From positions 1 to 59,133 of the forward strand of contig DVMR01000008.1 in NCBI GenBank assembly GCA_018714845.1: a DNA stretch of 59,133 nt, written 5' to 3'. The notes under the pieces are model-generated. The model ran no database searches. It saw only the letters and a program-made list of their open reading frames with translations, and was not told the origin of the DNA. Made by a program: the position numbers and the translations under genes. Origin of the DNA: Candidatus Ventrousia excrementavium (GTDB lineage: Bacteria; Bacillota; Clostridia; Oscillospirales; Butyricicoccaceae). The number at the start of each line of letters is the position of its first letter. The first letter of the stretch is position 1. Positions 41,646 to 50,763 of the stretch are shown one piece after another.

Positions 41646-43571
41646 TCACAGTCGGCTGCGGGACCGCCGGCGGCGCCTGCGGATGAGCAGCACAATGAGC
41701 ACAATGACAGCAATCAGAACCAGCGCGAGTCCAAGCACAGTCAAAGTAATCCAGTTGGGGTTTTTGAAGAGGTCGACAGGGTTCAGGCTGGAATACACGA
41801 CCTTGCGTCCCTCGGGGGCAGCGTAACGGTCGGGGACGACTTCCAGCGCGCGCAGATACGAGGCCAGCGCGAACCATTCCTTGACCTCAGTCCCATCAGG
41901 GTTGTAAACGATGCACTGCTCAAAATCAGTGACCTCGCTGCCGTCGGCCTTGCGCGGCGACACAGTCAGCAGTCCAAAGGACTGCGCATTAACCGTGCCC
42001 AGCATCTGCCCGGAATACAGCCCCGTGATGACGCGGTACAGCCGGTCGTCCTCAAGCGGTACGGCTGTGCCGTCCTCAAGCACCTGCCAGGCATCGGTCA
42101 CTTTGTTGAAAATCATGCGGCGGGTATTGAACTCCCAGTGCATGCCTGCGCCGTACAGGCGTGCAGCCGGCATCAGGGGTGAGACCGAGGCATCGACTTC
42201 AAAGGCGTCGCGAAGCTCGCGCCCTGTGACATAGACGGCAATCAGCGGATAACCCGGTGTTCCGTCAGCTCCCGAGCCGAGCGAGCTGACGTTGAAGGCG
42301 TCAGAGACCGTGATGTCGCCCTGTGCAAATGAACCCCGGATGACGCCGGTGGCGACGACGGCAAAGTCGACAGGAATGTAGTCGTCGCCCTCAGCTTCGC
42401 GCACAGCATGGATGTAGCTGTCTGCAATGAGGTTGCCCAACGGGTCTTCACCGGGCGTCAGTCCAAACTCGCTGATGGGGGTAAAATCAAACGGTGCTTC
42501 AGCCAGGACCTCGTCAAACTCCATGTCATAGGCGTCGAGATACTGCTCCTGCACGGTCTGCTTGAACTGCTCAGTCAGCTCGAGCATTCCCGGGTCATCA
42601 GCGACGGTTTCATCGACAGGGATGAGCTGATAGTTTTCCAGCACAGTCTCGCCGTCAGCGTCCTTGGAGAGCGTGAGCACGCCAAGATTTTGTGTGTACT
42701 CACCAGCCGAGACAATCAGAGTGCCGTTTTCGACAATCGGTTCGGCCAGGGTCGTATGGGTGTGTCCAGAAATAATGACATCAATGCCGTCAACCGCGCG
42801 GGCGAGCAGCTGGTCTTCAGATTTGCCGGGGTCAGAAGATGTACCAGAATGGGACAGGCAGATGACATAGTCGGCATCAGCATTTTGTTCGATGTCGGCG
42901 ACAATGCGCTGCGCTGCGTCGGCAATGGGTTCAAAGGCCATGCCCGACATGGGGGCACAGGCGTCGGCATCCTCGCCCAGCAGGCCGAAAATGGCAAAGC
43001 GCACGCCGTCGCGCTCGATGACAGTATAGTCGGTTACGCCATAGCGATCCAGCGCGCTTTGCACGGCCGCAGAGACGGATAAAGTATCGTCGCTTATCTC
43101 GGTATTCCCGTCGGTGTTTTGCGTCGTCAGGGGCCGGTAATTGCCCTGTACGATGGCAGGCAGCGGATCGCCGCTGTCCAAAGCGGCATTGAGCATGTCA
43201 GCCAGCCCCTGTGCGCGGAAATCGTATTCATGGTTGCCAAAGGTCGTGACGTCATAGCCCATGGCCCCCAGCATCCGCAGTTCGGCAGCCTCGGTCGTAT
43301 AGACGGTTTGAAACAGAGTGCCCATTGAAAAGTCGCCGCCGTCCAGCGTAATGACAGCGCCGGGCGCTGCCGCACGCTGCTGCTCAAGCAGGGTGTAAAG
43401 GCGGGTATAGCCGCCAGACTGGCCGCCGCCCGTTTCAGCGGACGGCAGAAAATGTGAATGGGTGTCATGGGTAAACAAAATGGTGACCGGCGCCTGCGGC
43501 GCGTCAGCGGCCAGGACAAGGCAGGACAAGAGCAGGAGGCACAAGGCCAGAAGAGCGGCCAGGCGTTTCAT
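41646..43571 (-). CDS. Surface 5'-nucleotidase/2',3'-cyclic phosphodiesterase-like protein
   Basis: The 641-residue product has a signal peptide (MKRLAALLALCLLLLSCLVLAADA) and a calcineurin-like phosphoesterase domain (ILFTHDTHSHFLPS, GGDFSMG, FGNHEYDF, SGHTHTTLAEP). A 5'-nucleotidase C-terminal domain follows (about 370-560), then a C-terminal membrane helix and an Arg-rich tail. It should face outward and release nucleosides from nucleotides. The ATG at 43571 overlaps the acetyltransferase stop in an ATGA arrangement; an ATG 9 bases earlier is in frame but too close to the ribosome site. Confidence 0.9.
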   Translation of the reverse strand: MKRLAALLALCLLLLSCLVLAADAPQAPVTILFTHDTHSHFLPSAETGGGQSGGYTRLYTLLEQQRAAAPGAVITLDGGDFSMGTLFQTVYTTEAAELRMLGAMGYDVTTFGNHEYDFRAQGLADMLNAALDSGDPLPAIVQGNYRPLTTQNTDGNTEISDDTLSVSAAVQSALDRYGVTDYTVIERDGVRFAIFGLLGEDADACAPMSGMAFEPIADAAQRIVADIEQNADADYVICLSHSGTSSDPGKSEDQLLARAVDGIDVIISGHTHTTLAEPIVENGTLIVSAGEYTQNLGVLTLSKDADGETVLENYQLIPVDETVADDPGMLELTEQFKQTVQEQYLDAYDMEFDEVLAEAPFDFTPISEFGLTPGEDPLGNLIADSYIHAVREAEGDDYIPVDFAVVATGVIRGSFAQGDITVSDAFNVSSLGSGADGTPGYPLIAVYVTGRELRDAFEVDASVSPLMPAARLYGAGMHWEFNTRRMIFNKVTDAWQVLEDGTAVPLEDDRLYRVITGLYSGQMLGTVNAQSFGLLTVSPRKADGSEVTDFEQCIVYNPDGTEVKEWFALASYLRALEVVPDRYAAPEGRKVVYSSLNPVDLFKNPNWITLTVLGLALVLIAVIVLIVLLIRRRRRRSRSRL

Positions 43572-44095
43572 TTTTTCCATTCCTCCCGGCGGATTGAGTA
43601 CAGATAGTGCGGCATGTCAATGCCGTAATAATGGCGGATGCCAGTCTCGCGGCGGGTCATGCCGTTGCGCTCAGCCACACGCTGCGAAGGCAGGTTGGTG
43701 TCCCGGATGATTGTGAAGACTTCGTCAAGCTTTAACACTTCAAAGGCATAGTCGCGGCAGGCCATGGCAGCCTCCGTGGCGTAGCCGTGGTGCCAGTGCA
43801 CACGCTCGAACAGATACCCGACCTCAGGCACCATGCGGCCTTCCCAGTTCTGCATGGAGATGCCGCACTGACCGAGCCACTGACCGGTTTCCTTACTTAA
43901 AACAGCCCAAAGCCCAAAACCGTCCTTCTGGTAGCGGGCCAGCTGCCGGTCGAGCCAGTCCTGCGCTTCCTGGTCTGAAAAGGCGTGCTCGTAGGCCGTC
44001 ATGGCAATGGGGTCCTGAAGGGTCCGTTTGAGAGCGGGCAGGTCGTCCGGCGTCATCTGACGCAGTGACAGACGCGGGGTTTCCAGGATAGTCAT
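43568..44095 (-). CDS. GNAT-family N-acetyltransferase (RimJ/RimL-like)
   Basis: The ATG at 44095 has AAGGAG 8 bases upstream and gives 175 residues. The sequence opens MTILETPRLSLRQMTPDDLPALKRTL, the usual RimJ/RimL-type start, and holds the acetyl-CoA region EVGYLFERVHWHHGYATEAAMACRDYAFEVL and DTNLPSQRVAERNGM. It probably acetylates an amine of a small molecule or protein N-terminus. It sits between the AbrB-type membrane protein and the nucleotidase in one minus-strand run. Confidence 0.9.
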   Translation of the reverse strand: MTILETPRLSLRQMTPDDLPALKRTLQDPIAMTAYEHAFSDQEAQDWLDRQLARYQKDGFGLWAVLSKETGQWLGQCGISMQNWEGRMVPEVGYLFERVHWHHGYATEAAMACRDYAFEVLKLDEVFTIIRDTNLPSQRVAERNGMTRRETGIRHYYGIDMPHYLYSIRREEWKK

Positions 44096-44114
44096 GATAA
44101 AACTCCTTTCATAT

Positions 44115-45182
44115 TCAGCCGACCAGGCTGACAATCAGACTGATGACTTGCGGAAAAATCAGAATGACGCACACCATGCGCAGAATCTGGATGACCACAA
44201 GGTCGGGGTCTTCGACGCCGATGTCCGAGGAGATCAGAGCCATGTCTGTTGCGCCGGCCGGCGTTGCGGCCAGCATGGACATTTTGCGCTCAAATCCGAA
44301 GCGCTTTTGCAGAATACGGCCGGTGCAGAAGCAGTTGAGACCAAAGCCGACGACGATGACAATGGCCGGCAGGACGAGAAAGCGAAGCTCGAGCAGGTCG
44401 GAATACCCGACTGAGCACCCGATGTAGGCGCCGGAAAAGGCCTGAGCAAGTTTTTTGACAGGGGGCGGCAGAAAACCGAGCCCGAAACGCAGTTTGAGCA
44501 ACATGGTGCTCAGCAGCGAACCGACAAGCGTTCCGGCGGGAATACCGGTCAGCCGCACCAGCCAGCCGCCGGCAAAGGCGACTGCGAGGCAGAGAGGAAA
44601 GGCCCACTTGGGCTGCGGTTGTTTGGCAGCGGGGGCGGCCGGAAGCGCATCTTCCGCCTGCACAACAGGAGATTCAGACTCGCCGTTGCGGGAAGCGCGC
44701 TTATCAATGGCGCGGATGAGCGCAGGGAACACCGAAATACCCAGAGCCATGCGTACAAAGTGCAGCACAGCGACCTTGGGGGCATCTGCCCCCATATCGG
44801 CTGCGATGATGGGGATGTCACTCATTCCGCCGGGCACACAGGACATGAGTGCTGTCATCAAATCGAGGGATGAGATGCGCCATACGATAAAGCCGGTAAT
44901 GAGGCACACAGCCATGTAGCAGCCCAGCAGCACGGCCAGCGGACGGATGAGCCGCGGAAGATGCCGCAGGTCGTCACGGCTGATGGAAACGCCGATAAAG
45001 GCGCCGGCAATGGCCTGGGCGGCGAATTTTGCGGCATAGGGCATGCTGGCCAGACCGGATGTAATGTTCAGGGCGGCGGCTGCGATAATGGCGCCAATCA
45101 TCATGCCGCCAGGGACATGCAGCTTCCACAGCACAAAGCCCAGGGCAGCCGAACAGGCGAGAGTGAGCAGAAATTCAAGCAT
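44115..45182 (-). CDS. AbrB-family (membrane AbrB duplication) protein
   Basis: The 355-residue protein has about ten hydrophobic segments in two homologous halves, each with the family phrase (first half PGGMMIGAIIAAAALNI..., second half IPAGTLVGSLLSTMLLKL...). A central cytosolic loop (about 165-190) is charged. Despite the name these are membrane proteins, sometimes called putative ammonia monooxygenases, and their transport role is unknown. GGAGG precedes the ATG at 45182. Confidence 0.88.
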   Translation of the reverse strand: MLEFLLTLACSAALGFVLWKLHVPGGMMIGAIIAAAALNITSGLASMPYAAKFAAQAIAGAFIGVSISRDDLRHLPRLIRPLAVLLGCYMAVCLITGFIVWRISSLDLMTALMSCVPGGMSDIPIIAADMGADAPKVAVLHFVRMALGISVFPALIRAIDKRASRNGESESPVVQAEDALPAAPAAKQPQPKWAFPLCLAVAFAGGWLVRLTGIPAGTLVGSLLSTMLLKLRFGLGFLPPPVKKLAQAFSGAYIGCSVGYSDLLELRFLVLPAIVIVVGFGLNCFCTGRILQKRFGFERKMSMLAATPAGATDMALISSDIGVEDPDLVVIQILRMVCVILIFPQVISLIVSLVG

Positions 45183-45194
45183 GGCGAACCTCCT

Positions 45195-45863
45195 TCAGCG
45201 TTTTCCGCGGGCTTTGCCATCGGGCGAGAGAACGGGCAGGTTCCACCGGCGGTACAGGGCGACGAGGCGGATGAGGACAATCAGTACAGCGGCCGAAAGC
45301 ATGGCGCCGGCTTGCGGCAGAAAAAGGCGGAACAGGTAAAAGGACAGCGCGCCGATGATGGCCGCGACAGCATAGATATCGCGCCGCAGCAGCTGCGGGG
45401 TCCGCCCGGCGAGAACATCGCGCATCACGCCGCCGCCCACACCGGTCGTCACGCCGACGAAAACAGCGAGAAACGCGCTGTCGTAGCCCATGGAAAAGGC
45501 AGTGTTCATGCCGGTCAGTGTGAAAATCCCCAGTCCAACGGCGTCAAAAATATTGATGCCATGCATGACCAGATTCATTTTTTTGCTGTAGTGGGTGCGC
45601 AGGAAAAAGGGAGAAAACAAAATGAGCAGTACTGACGAGGCAAAGGCGACCAGCACATACAGCGGGTTGCGGAACATGACAGGCGGCGTGTTGCCCAGAA
45701 TCAGGTCGCGAATCAGTCCGCCGCCCACAGCGGTAAAAATGGCCAGCACCAGAATGCCGAAAAAATCAAGGCGGCGCTCGATGGCCGTCAGGCTGCCCGA
45801 GACGGCAAAGGCAATGGTGCCGACAAGCTCGGTAATCAGAATAATCCAGTCGGTCAGGCTCAT
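45195..45863 (-). CDS. TRIC-type (UPF0126/YadS) membrane channel protein
   Basis: The ATG at 45863 (MSLTDWIILITELVGTIAFAVSGSLTAIERRLDFFGILVLAIFTAVGGG) follows AAGGGG by 7 bases and gives 222 residues. Two repeats of about three helices carry the family phrases GGGLIRDLILGNTPPVMF and GGGVMRDVLAGRTPQLLRRDIYA. Bacterial homologues form trimeric cation channels. It lies 12 bases upstream of the AbrB-type gene. Confidence 0.92.
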   Translation of the reverse strand: MSLTDWIILITELVGTIAFAVSGSLTAIERRLDFFGILVLAIFTAVGGGLIRDLILGNTPPVMFRNPLYVLVAFASSVLLILFSPFFLRTHYSKKMNLVMHGINIFDAVGLGIFTLTGMNTAFSMGYDSAFLAVFVGVTTGVGGGVMRDVLAGRTPQLLRRDIYAVAAIIGALSFYLFRLFLPQAGAMLSAAVLIVLIRLVALYRRWNLPVLSPDGKARGKR

Positions 45864-45904
45864 AGCTTGTCCCCTTTCAGACGTCATGTTGGGTACAACT
45901 TCAT

Positions 45905-45913
45905 ATTATAGCA
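45905..45913 (-). promoter_or_regulatory. Extended -10 promoter of the 45-41 kb cluster
   Basis: TGC directly followed by TATAAT on the minus strand (45905-45913), abutting the terminator hairpin of the gene upstream; no good -35 is seen. Confidence 0.55.
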
Positions 45914-45944
45914 AAAAGCACCCGCCAGAGCGAGTGCTTTTTGC
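45911..45944 (-). terminator. Hairpin terminator after the glycosidase-like gene
   Basis: GCAAAAAGCAC (45911-45921) and GTGCTTTTTGC (45934-45944) form a perfect 11-bp stem 16 bases after the stop codon. The T run is inside the stem on the minus strand; the plus strand has a better external T tract, so it may work in both directions. Confidence 0.7.
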
Positions 45945-45959
45945 ATTTTTTTGAATATT

Positions 45960-47018
45960 TCAGGGAACAAGGATATAATTTTCCACCGACTCGGGGGCCT
46001 GGCTGCCCGACAGAAGCAGGGCAGGGACGCATCCCGTGCCGCTGACGGCGTCTGTGAGCGCTGTCAGGTCAAAGGCAGGGTTGCCGGTTTGAACATACAG
46101 ATGGGCGCAGTGCTCTGCCAGCAGCGCGGCATCCTGTCCGGCATTTTCATCCTGCAGCGAAGCCGCGGCCTCATCGGTCAGGACGACTGAAATGGCAAGA
46201 CCCTCAGGCGCGCCTTCACGCACCGCGGCAAGCAGCGCTGTCAGTGCCTCGGTACGGCTCTCAGCCTGGTCGCCGTAGCTAATCAGCTCAGTGCGTCCGA
46301 CAGTGGGGAACTGGAAGTTCTGCAGAACAAGTTCTTCAAAGCCGGCGTCATAGCATGCCTGAGCCAGTACGATGAGCACATCGGCCGTCCCATCAGAATA
46401 GGGGTTGAGCCATGAGACATAGTCGTAATCGAGCCAGCGCGCACCGCTGCCGGTGCGAACGGCAACCTCAATATCGTTGCGCGGCGCTGTGTCGTCGCGC
46501 AGAGCAGATGCCAGCGCAACAGCACGTCCGCCATCCTGCAGCAGGGCAGAAACAGCGTCGGAGACGGCTGTATTGTCCAGGACGGACAGGCCGTCAAAGT
46601 CTTTTACTGTCAGCGCCAGCGCGTTGAGAGGATCGCGCGGCAAAGCGCCGTCCAGAGCATCCGGCCCCTCTACCCACAAAGCATGCGTCGATTCGGCAGG
46701 CTCGGCGTCCGGTTCGTCATCCGGCGTATTCGGCTCGGTGATATCGGTGTCAGCAGGATTGTCGTTATCAGCCGGGGGGTCGACGGGATCGTCAATGACC
46801 AAATCGGGCGGCGTATCGGGGTCAGATACGGATGGATCGGTCTCGTCATCCTGCGCGCCGAAGGAAAAGCGGAATCCGTCAGCCGTAAAGACGATATATT
46901 CCTGCATATAAAAGAACATAAAGACGGCCGCAAACAGCAAAAGCAGAAGCAGCAGCACAAAAATTCTGTGGCGTCGACGGCCATAATAGCCGGAGCCGCG
47001 ATAAGGCTTGTAGGCCAT
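45960..47018 (-). CDS. Membrane-anchored glycoside-hydrolase-like (DUF4015-type) protein, probably degenerate
   Basis: The ATG at 47018 (MAYKPYRGSGYYGRRRHR) gives 352 residues. A basic N-terminus and one membrane helix (about 19-38) are followed by an acidic, Pro-rich linker (about 55-110) and a globular domain. That domain (ALALTVKDFDGLSVLD, WLNPYSDGTADVLIVLAQACYDAGFEELVLQNFQFPTVG) resembles the DUF4015 TIM barrel, whose usual GFDEIQFDYVRFP block is here altered, losing the conserved Asp. It lies just downstream of rnfB. The family call is tentative. Confidence 0.65.
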   Translation of the reverse strand: MAYKPYRGSGYYGRRRHRIFVLLLLLLLFAAVFMFFYMQEYIVFTADGFRFSFGAQDDETDPSVSDPDTPPDLVIDDPVDPPADNDNPADTDITEPNTPDDEPDAEPAESTHALWVEGPDALDGALPRDPLNALALTVKDFDGLSVLDNTAVSDAVSALLQDGGRAVALASALRDDTAPRNDIEVAVRTGSGARWLDYDYVSWLNPYSDGTADVLIVLAQACYDAGFEELVLQNFQFPTVGRTELISYGDQAESRTEALTALLAAVREGAPEGLAISVVLTDEAAASLQDENAGQDAALLAEHCAHLYVQTGNPAFDLTALTDAVSGTGCVPALLLSGSQAPESVENYILVP

Positions 47019-47085
47019 GGACCTCCTCCTCCGAACGATAGAACGGGCAGAGACGGCGGCAGAGATTCGGTCGCCGGCGTCTTTT

Positions 47086-47916
47086 TTACTGCGCAGCCTT
47101 GCTGGCCGGCGCGCTTTCGCTGGCGTTGACAATCAACTTGCGCGGGCAGGCGGCGACGCAGGCGCCGCAGTTGGTACATTTAGCATAATCGATTGAGGCC
47201 AAATTATCCGTTACGGTGATAGCACCCGACGGACAGGCCTTTTGGCACAGCATACAGCCGATACAGCCGATGTTGCAGATGCGGCGCAGCTCAGCGCCGC
47301 GCAGGTGTGACGAACAGCTGACAAACACATCCTGCTTGTCCGAAACCATCGAAATCAGGTGGCGCGGGCAGGCCGCGGCACAGGCGCCGCAGGCAACACA
47401 TTTTTCTGCGTCGACGACAGCAACGCCGTTTTCAATGTGCAAAGCGTCGTATTTGCACGCCTTGACGCACGAGCCGAGTCCCAGGCAGCCATAGGTGCAC
47501 TCAAGCGGTCCGCCGGCTACCTTAGATGCCGCAAGACAGTCAGTCATGCCCTGGTACTGATATTTGCGCCTGGCATTGTCGCCGCCACGGCAGTTGACGT
47601 GGGCGACCATCCGACCGACATCTTCAGCCGTGACGCCCATGATGGCGGCGATTTTTTCCGCAACCGGCGGCCCGCCAACCGGGCAGGACGAAACCGGCGC
47701 CTTGCCCGCGACAATGGCTTCAGCCAGATTGGCGCAGCCGGCATAGCCACAACCGCCGCAGTTGGCACCGGGCAGTGCATCAGTGACCTCGCCGATGCGC
47801 GGGTCCTGCTCGACATGGAACAGCTTGGAGCTGACAGCCAGCAGCGCGCCGAAAAACAGGCCCATGGCACCCAGCGTGGCGGCCGGAATGAGAACTGAAC
47901 TGATAGACACAGACAT
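47086..47916 (-). CDS. rnfB: Rnf complex subunit B (iron-sulfur)
   Basis: The 276-residue subunit has an N-terminal membrane helix, a four-cysteine cluster motif near residues 45-60 (CGGCGYAGC), and three later ferredoxin motifs (CVACGACAAACPRHL, CIGCMLCQKACPSGA, CTNCGACVAACPRKL) plus CTYGCLGLGSC. RnfB is the entry point for electrons from reduced ferredoxin. It is the last gene of rnfCDGEAB. Confidence 0.96.
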   Translation of the reverse strand: MSVSISSVLIPAATLGAMGLFFGALLAVSSKLFHVEQDPRIGEVTDALPGANCGGCGYAGCANLAEAIVAGKAPVSSCPVGGPPVAEKIAAIMGVTAEDVGRMVAHVNCRGGDNARRKYQYQGMTDCLAASKVAGGPLECTYGCLGLGSCVKACKYDALHIENGVAVVDAEKCVACGACAAACPRHLISMVSDKQDVFVSCSSHLRGAELRRICNIGCIGCMLCQKACPSGAITVTDNLASIDYAKCTNCGACVAACPRKLIVNASESAPASKAAQ

Positions 47917-47949
47917 GGTTATCTCACCTCTGAAAAAGGATAAAAGCGC

Positions 47950-48537
47950 TTAGAAAATGCTCAGTCCCTGGAAACCCATAAAGGCAATGGCCAAAAGGCC
48001 GCTCGTAATGAGAACAATGGGGAACCCCTTGAAGCACTCGGGCTCGTCGGCAAACTCCAGCCGTTCGCGGATGGACGCCAGCAGAATAATGGCCAGCGTA
48101 AAGCCGACGGCGGCAGTAAAGCCGAACAGGACCGACTCGACAAAGTTGTAGTCGTTCTGCACGTTTAGCAGGGCAACGCCGAGAACGGCACAGTTGGTGG
48201 TGATCAGGGGCAGGTAGATGCCGAGCGCCTGGTACAAAGCGGGCATCAGCTTCATGAGCACCATTTCGACAAACTGCACCAGGCTGGCGATGACCAGGAT
48301 GAAAGCGACGGTCTGCATATACTCCAGCTCGAGCGGGACAAGGACGAACTCGTTGATGACATAGGTCGCTGCCGAGGCCACCGTGATGACAAAGATAACC
48401 GCCATGCCCATGCCTGTCGCTGTCTCGACCTTTTTGGAAACGCCCAGGAAGGGGCAGATGCCGAGAAAGCGTGAAAAGATGAAGTTATTGATTAAAATGG
48501 CACCCAGCGCGATGGAAAAAAGCTCAGCTCCTGACAT
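47950..48537 (-). CDS. rnfA: Rnf complex subunit A
   Basis: This 195-residue, six-helix membrane subunit has the RnfA/NqrE phrases [20 protein letters not shown] and [16 protein letters not shown]. With RnfE it holds an intramembrane iron-sulfur centre formed by conserved cysteines (here in GICPFLG and TTNCAVLG). It starts 3 bases after rnfE ends. Confidence 0.96.
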   Translation of the reverse strand: MSGAELFSIALGAILINNFIFSRFLGICPFLGVSKKVETATGMGMAVIFVITVASAATYVINEFVLVPLELEYMQTVAFILVIASLVQFVEMVLMKLMPALYQALGIYLPLITTNCAVLGVALLNVQNDYNFVESVLFGFTAAVGFTLAIILLASIRERLEFADEPECFKGFPIVLITSGLLAIAFMGFQGLSIF

Positions 48538-48540
48538 GCC

Positions 48541-49137
48541 TCAGCCCCTCCTTTTCATGATTTTCTGGAACAGCGCGACCAAAAAGCCCAGGGTCAAAAA
48601 GCCGCCGGCCGGCAGAATGAGCAGCATGACCGGCTCGTAACCCTCGGGCATCACCTGCACGCCGGCCAGCGTGCCTGAGCCCAAAAGCTCACGAATGGTG
48701 CTCATGACCAGCAGGGCAAAGGTAAAGCCAAGGCCCATGGCAAGCCCGTCAATGGCAGACGGAAGCACCTTGTTTTTGGATGCAAAAGCTTCGGCGCGGG
48801 CCAGAATGATGCAGTTGACGACGATCAGGGGGATGAAGACGCCGAGCGACTCGGACAAATCGGGCAGGTAGGCCTGCATCAGCAGGTCAATGGCCGTGAC
48901 AAAGCCGGCGACAATGACAATGTAGGATGCAATGCGCACTTTGGCCGGGATGACCTTGCGCAAAAGCGAGATGACGACGTTAGAGCAGATGAGAACTGCC
49001 GTGGCCGCCAGACCCATGCCCAGGCCATTTTGAATCTTGATGGAAATGGCCATGGTCGAGCACATGCCCAAAAACTGCACAAAGACAGGGTTGTTGGTCA
49101 AAATACCCTCTTTAAACTGTTTGATAATATCTTTCAT
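48541..49137 (-). CDS. rnfE: Rnf complex subunit E
   Basis: This 198-residue membrane subunit is related to RnfA (KEGILTNNPVFVQFLGMCSTMAI, IPLIVVNCIILARAEAFASKN), with the matching Cys residues of the paired membrane cluster. Its ATG overlaps the rnfG stop by 4 bases. Confidence 0.96.
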   Translation of the reverse strand: MKDIIKQFKEGILTNNPVFVQFLGMCSTMAISIKIQNGLGMGLAATAVLICSNVVISLLRKVIPAKVRIASYIVIVAGFVTAIDLLMQAYLPDLSESLGVFIPLIVVNCIILARAEAFASKNKVLPSAIDGLAMGLGFTFALLVMSTIRELLGSGTLAGVQVMPEGYEPVMLLILPAGGFLTLGFLVALFQKIMKRRG

Positions 49138-49739
49138 TCCGACACCTCCGGCTGATGAGCGGCGGCGTAATCCAAAGCGGCCTGCACACCTTCGGTCACA
49201 GCCCGCGACGTAATGGTCGCGCCGGTGATGGCGACGATGTCGTTTTCACCCGTCGCCGTGTTTTTCTGCACGGTCAGGGGACCGGTTTTGCCGACGAACT
49301 GGGCGCGCCACTCGTCTTCGCTTGCGCGGGAGCCGAGCCCGGATGTTTCGGATGACGACACGATTTCAACGCCCAGCACCGTGTTTTCCGGCGAGATGCC
49401 GACAATCATTTCAATGACATCGCTGAAGCCGTTGGGCGATACGCGGATGCACATGCCGGCGTACTGGCCGCCAACTGAGGCAGTGTAGACCTCGTTGATG
49501 ATGCCGGTTTCGTCAGTGAAATCGACCGATTCGAACTGAGCGCCCGAAATAATGGCCCCCATAGCATTCTGTGTTTTCTGCACAGCCAGCTCGGCGATCT
49601 TGTCGGCTGTGATGGCGTCGACAGCGCCCAGCACGCCGGCGACAATGACCGTGATAATCAGAAGAGGCAGGGCCAGTCTGATGATTTCCTGCACATAGGG
49701 ATTTTGCATGAACTTGGACTGCTTCAGCGCTTTATTCAT
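49134..49739 (-). CDS. rnfG: Rnf complex subunit G (covalent FMN)
   Basis: The 201-residue subunit has one N-terminal membrane helix and an outward FMN domain. The flavinylation motif near the C-terminus reads ITGATITSRAVTEGVQ, with the second Thr of TGATIT-type as the FMN-linked residue. It overlaps rnfD by 8 bases and rnfE by 4. Confidence 0.96.
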   Translation of the reverse strand: MNKALKQSKFMQNPYVQEIIRLALPLLIITVIVAGVLGAVDAITADKIAELAVQKTQNAMGAIISGAQFESVDFTDETGIINEVYTASVGGQYAGMCIRVSPNGFSDVIEMIVGISPENTVLGVEIVSSSETSGLGSRASEDEWRAQFVGKTGPLTVQKNTATGENDIVAITGATITSRAVTEGVQAALDYAAAHQPEVSE

Positions 49740-50751
49740 TGGGGCCGGCCTCCTTTGCTTTGGATTTTTTCAGGGTCAGGCGGCGCCTTTCCGAGGGATA
49801 CTTGGGGATGGTAAATTTTTCAATGAGCGGCACAAAGGCGTTCATGATGAGGATGGAATAGGAGACACCTTCGGCGTATGAACCAAAGTAGCGGATGAAG
49901 ACGGTCAGCAGGCCGCAGCCGATGCCGAAGATGATTTTCCCCTTTTTGGTCAGCGGCGAGGTGGTGTAGTCAGTGGCCATGAAAATGGCGCCCAGCATCA
50001 GGCCGCCGCTCAGAAGATGCGCCAGCATAAAGTCGAGCGGGTCAAGGCCGCCGCGCGGAAAGAGGAAGGTCAAAACGGCGACCGTGCCCAGGTAGGCAAC
50101 CGGAATATGCGGGCTGATGACGCGCCGGTAAATCAGGTACAGTCCGCCGGCAATGAGTGCCAGCGCCGAGGTCTCGCCCAGGCAGCCGCTCACCATGCCG
50201 AGCGCCATGTCAACCAGAGAGGCGTCGGGCATCAGGCCCTGCTTGAGATAGGACAGCGGCGTCGCCGACGTGACGACGTCGACTGGCGTTGTGAACAGAG
50301 GAAGCGCTGTGCGCGTGCGCACCCAGGTGGTCATGATGACCGGCCACGAGAACAAAAAGGCGCGTGCAGAAAGCGCCGGATTCATGAAGTTTTTGCCAAT
50401 ACCGCCAAACAGCTGTTTGACGATGATGATGGCAAAGCCGTCGCCGACCAGTACGAGCCACAGCGGGGCTGTTACCGGCATGTTAAAGGCGAGCAAAACG
50501 CCGGTGACAATACAGGACATGTCGCCTGTTGTGTTGGGGCGCCGGGTCAGAATACCGTACAGCCATTCAAAAAATATGCAGCCGCAGACCGAAAAAACTG
50601 TCAGGACCAGGCTGCGCCAGCCAAAAACAAAAACAGAAACAGCCAGCGCCGGCATCAGGGCGATGACGACGTCGAGCATGATCTGCCGGGTCGTCTCGTC
50701 CGAGCGGATGTGCGGCGACGAGCTGACCTTTACCTTGGATAAATCAAGCAT
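49732..50751 (-). CDS. rnfD: Rnf complex subunit D (covalent FMN)
   Basis: The 339-residue membrane subunit has about nine helices. The FMN attachment motif is TSATPL in the outward loop near residue 165, and LFGGIGKNFMNPALSARAFL is conserved. It carries electrons to NAD reduction and is linked to Na+ or H+ export. It follows rnfC by 12 bases. Confidence 0.96.
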   Translation of the reverse strand: MLDLSKVKVSSSPHIRSDETTRQIMLDVVIALMPALAVSVFVFGWRSLVLTVFSVCGCIFFEWLYGILTRRPNTTGDMSCIVTGVLLAFNMPVTAPLWLVLVGDGFAIIIVKQLFGGIGKNFMNPALSARAFLFSWPVIMTTWVRTRTALPLFTTPVDVVTSATPLSYLKQGLMPDASLVDMALGMVSGCLGETSALALIAGGLYLIYRRVISPHIPVAYLGTVAVLTFLFPRGGLDPLDFMLAHLLSGGLMLGAIFMATDYTTSPLTKKGKIIFGIGCGLLTVFIRYFGSYAEGVSYSILIMNAFVPLIEKFTIPKYPSERRRLTLKKSKAKEAGPNE

Positions 50752-50763
50752 ACAATCGCCTCC

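Noticed and set aside
43000-46000. Many long plus-strand frames opposite the minus-strand genes
   Set aside because: They are GC-driven antisense shadows without ribosome sites or recognisable domains; the minus-strand frames encode known families.
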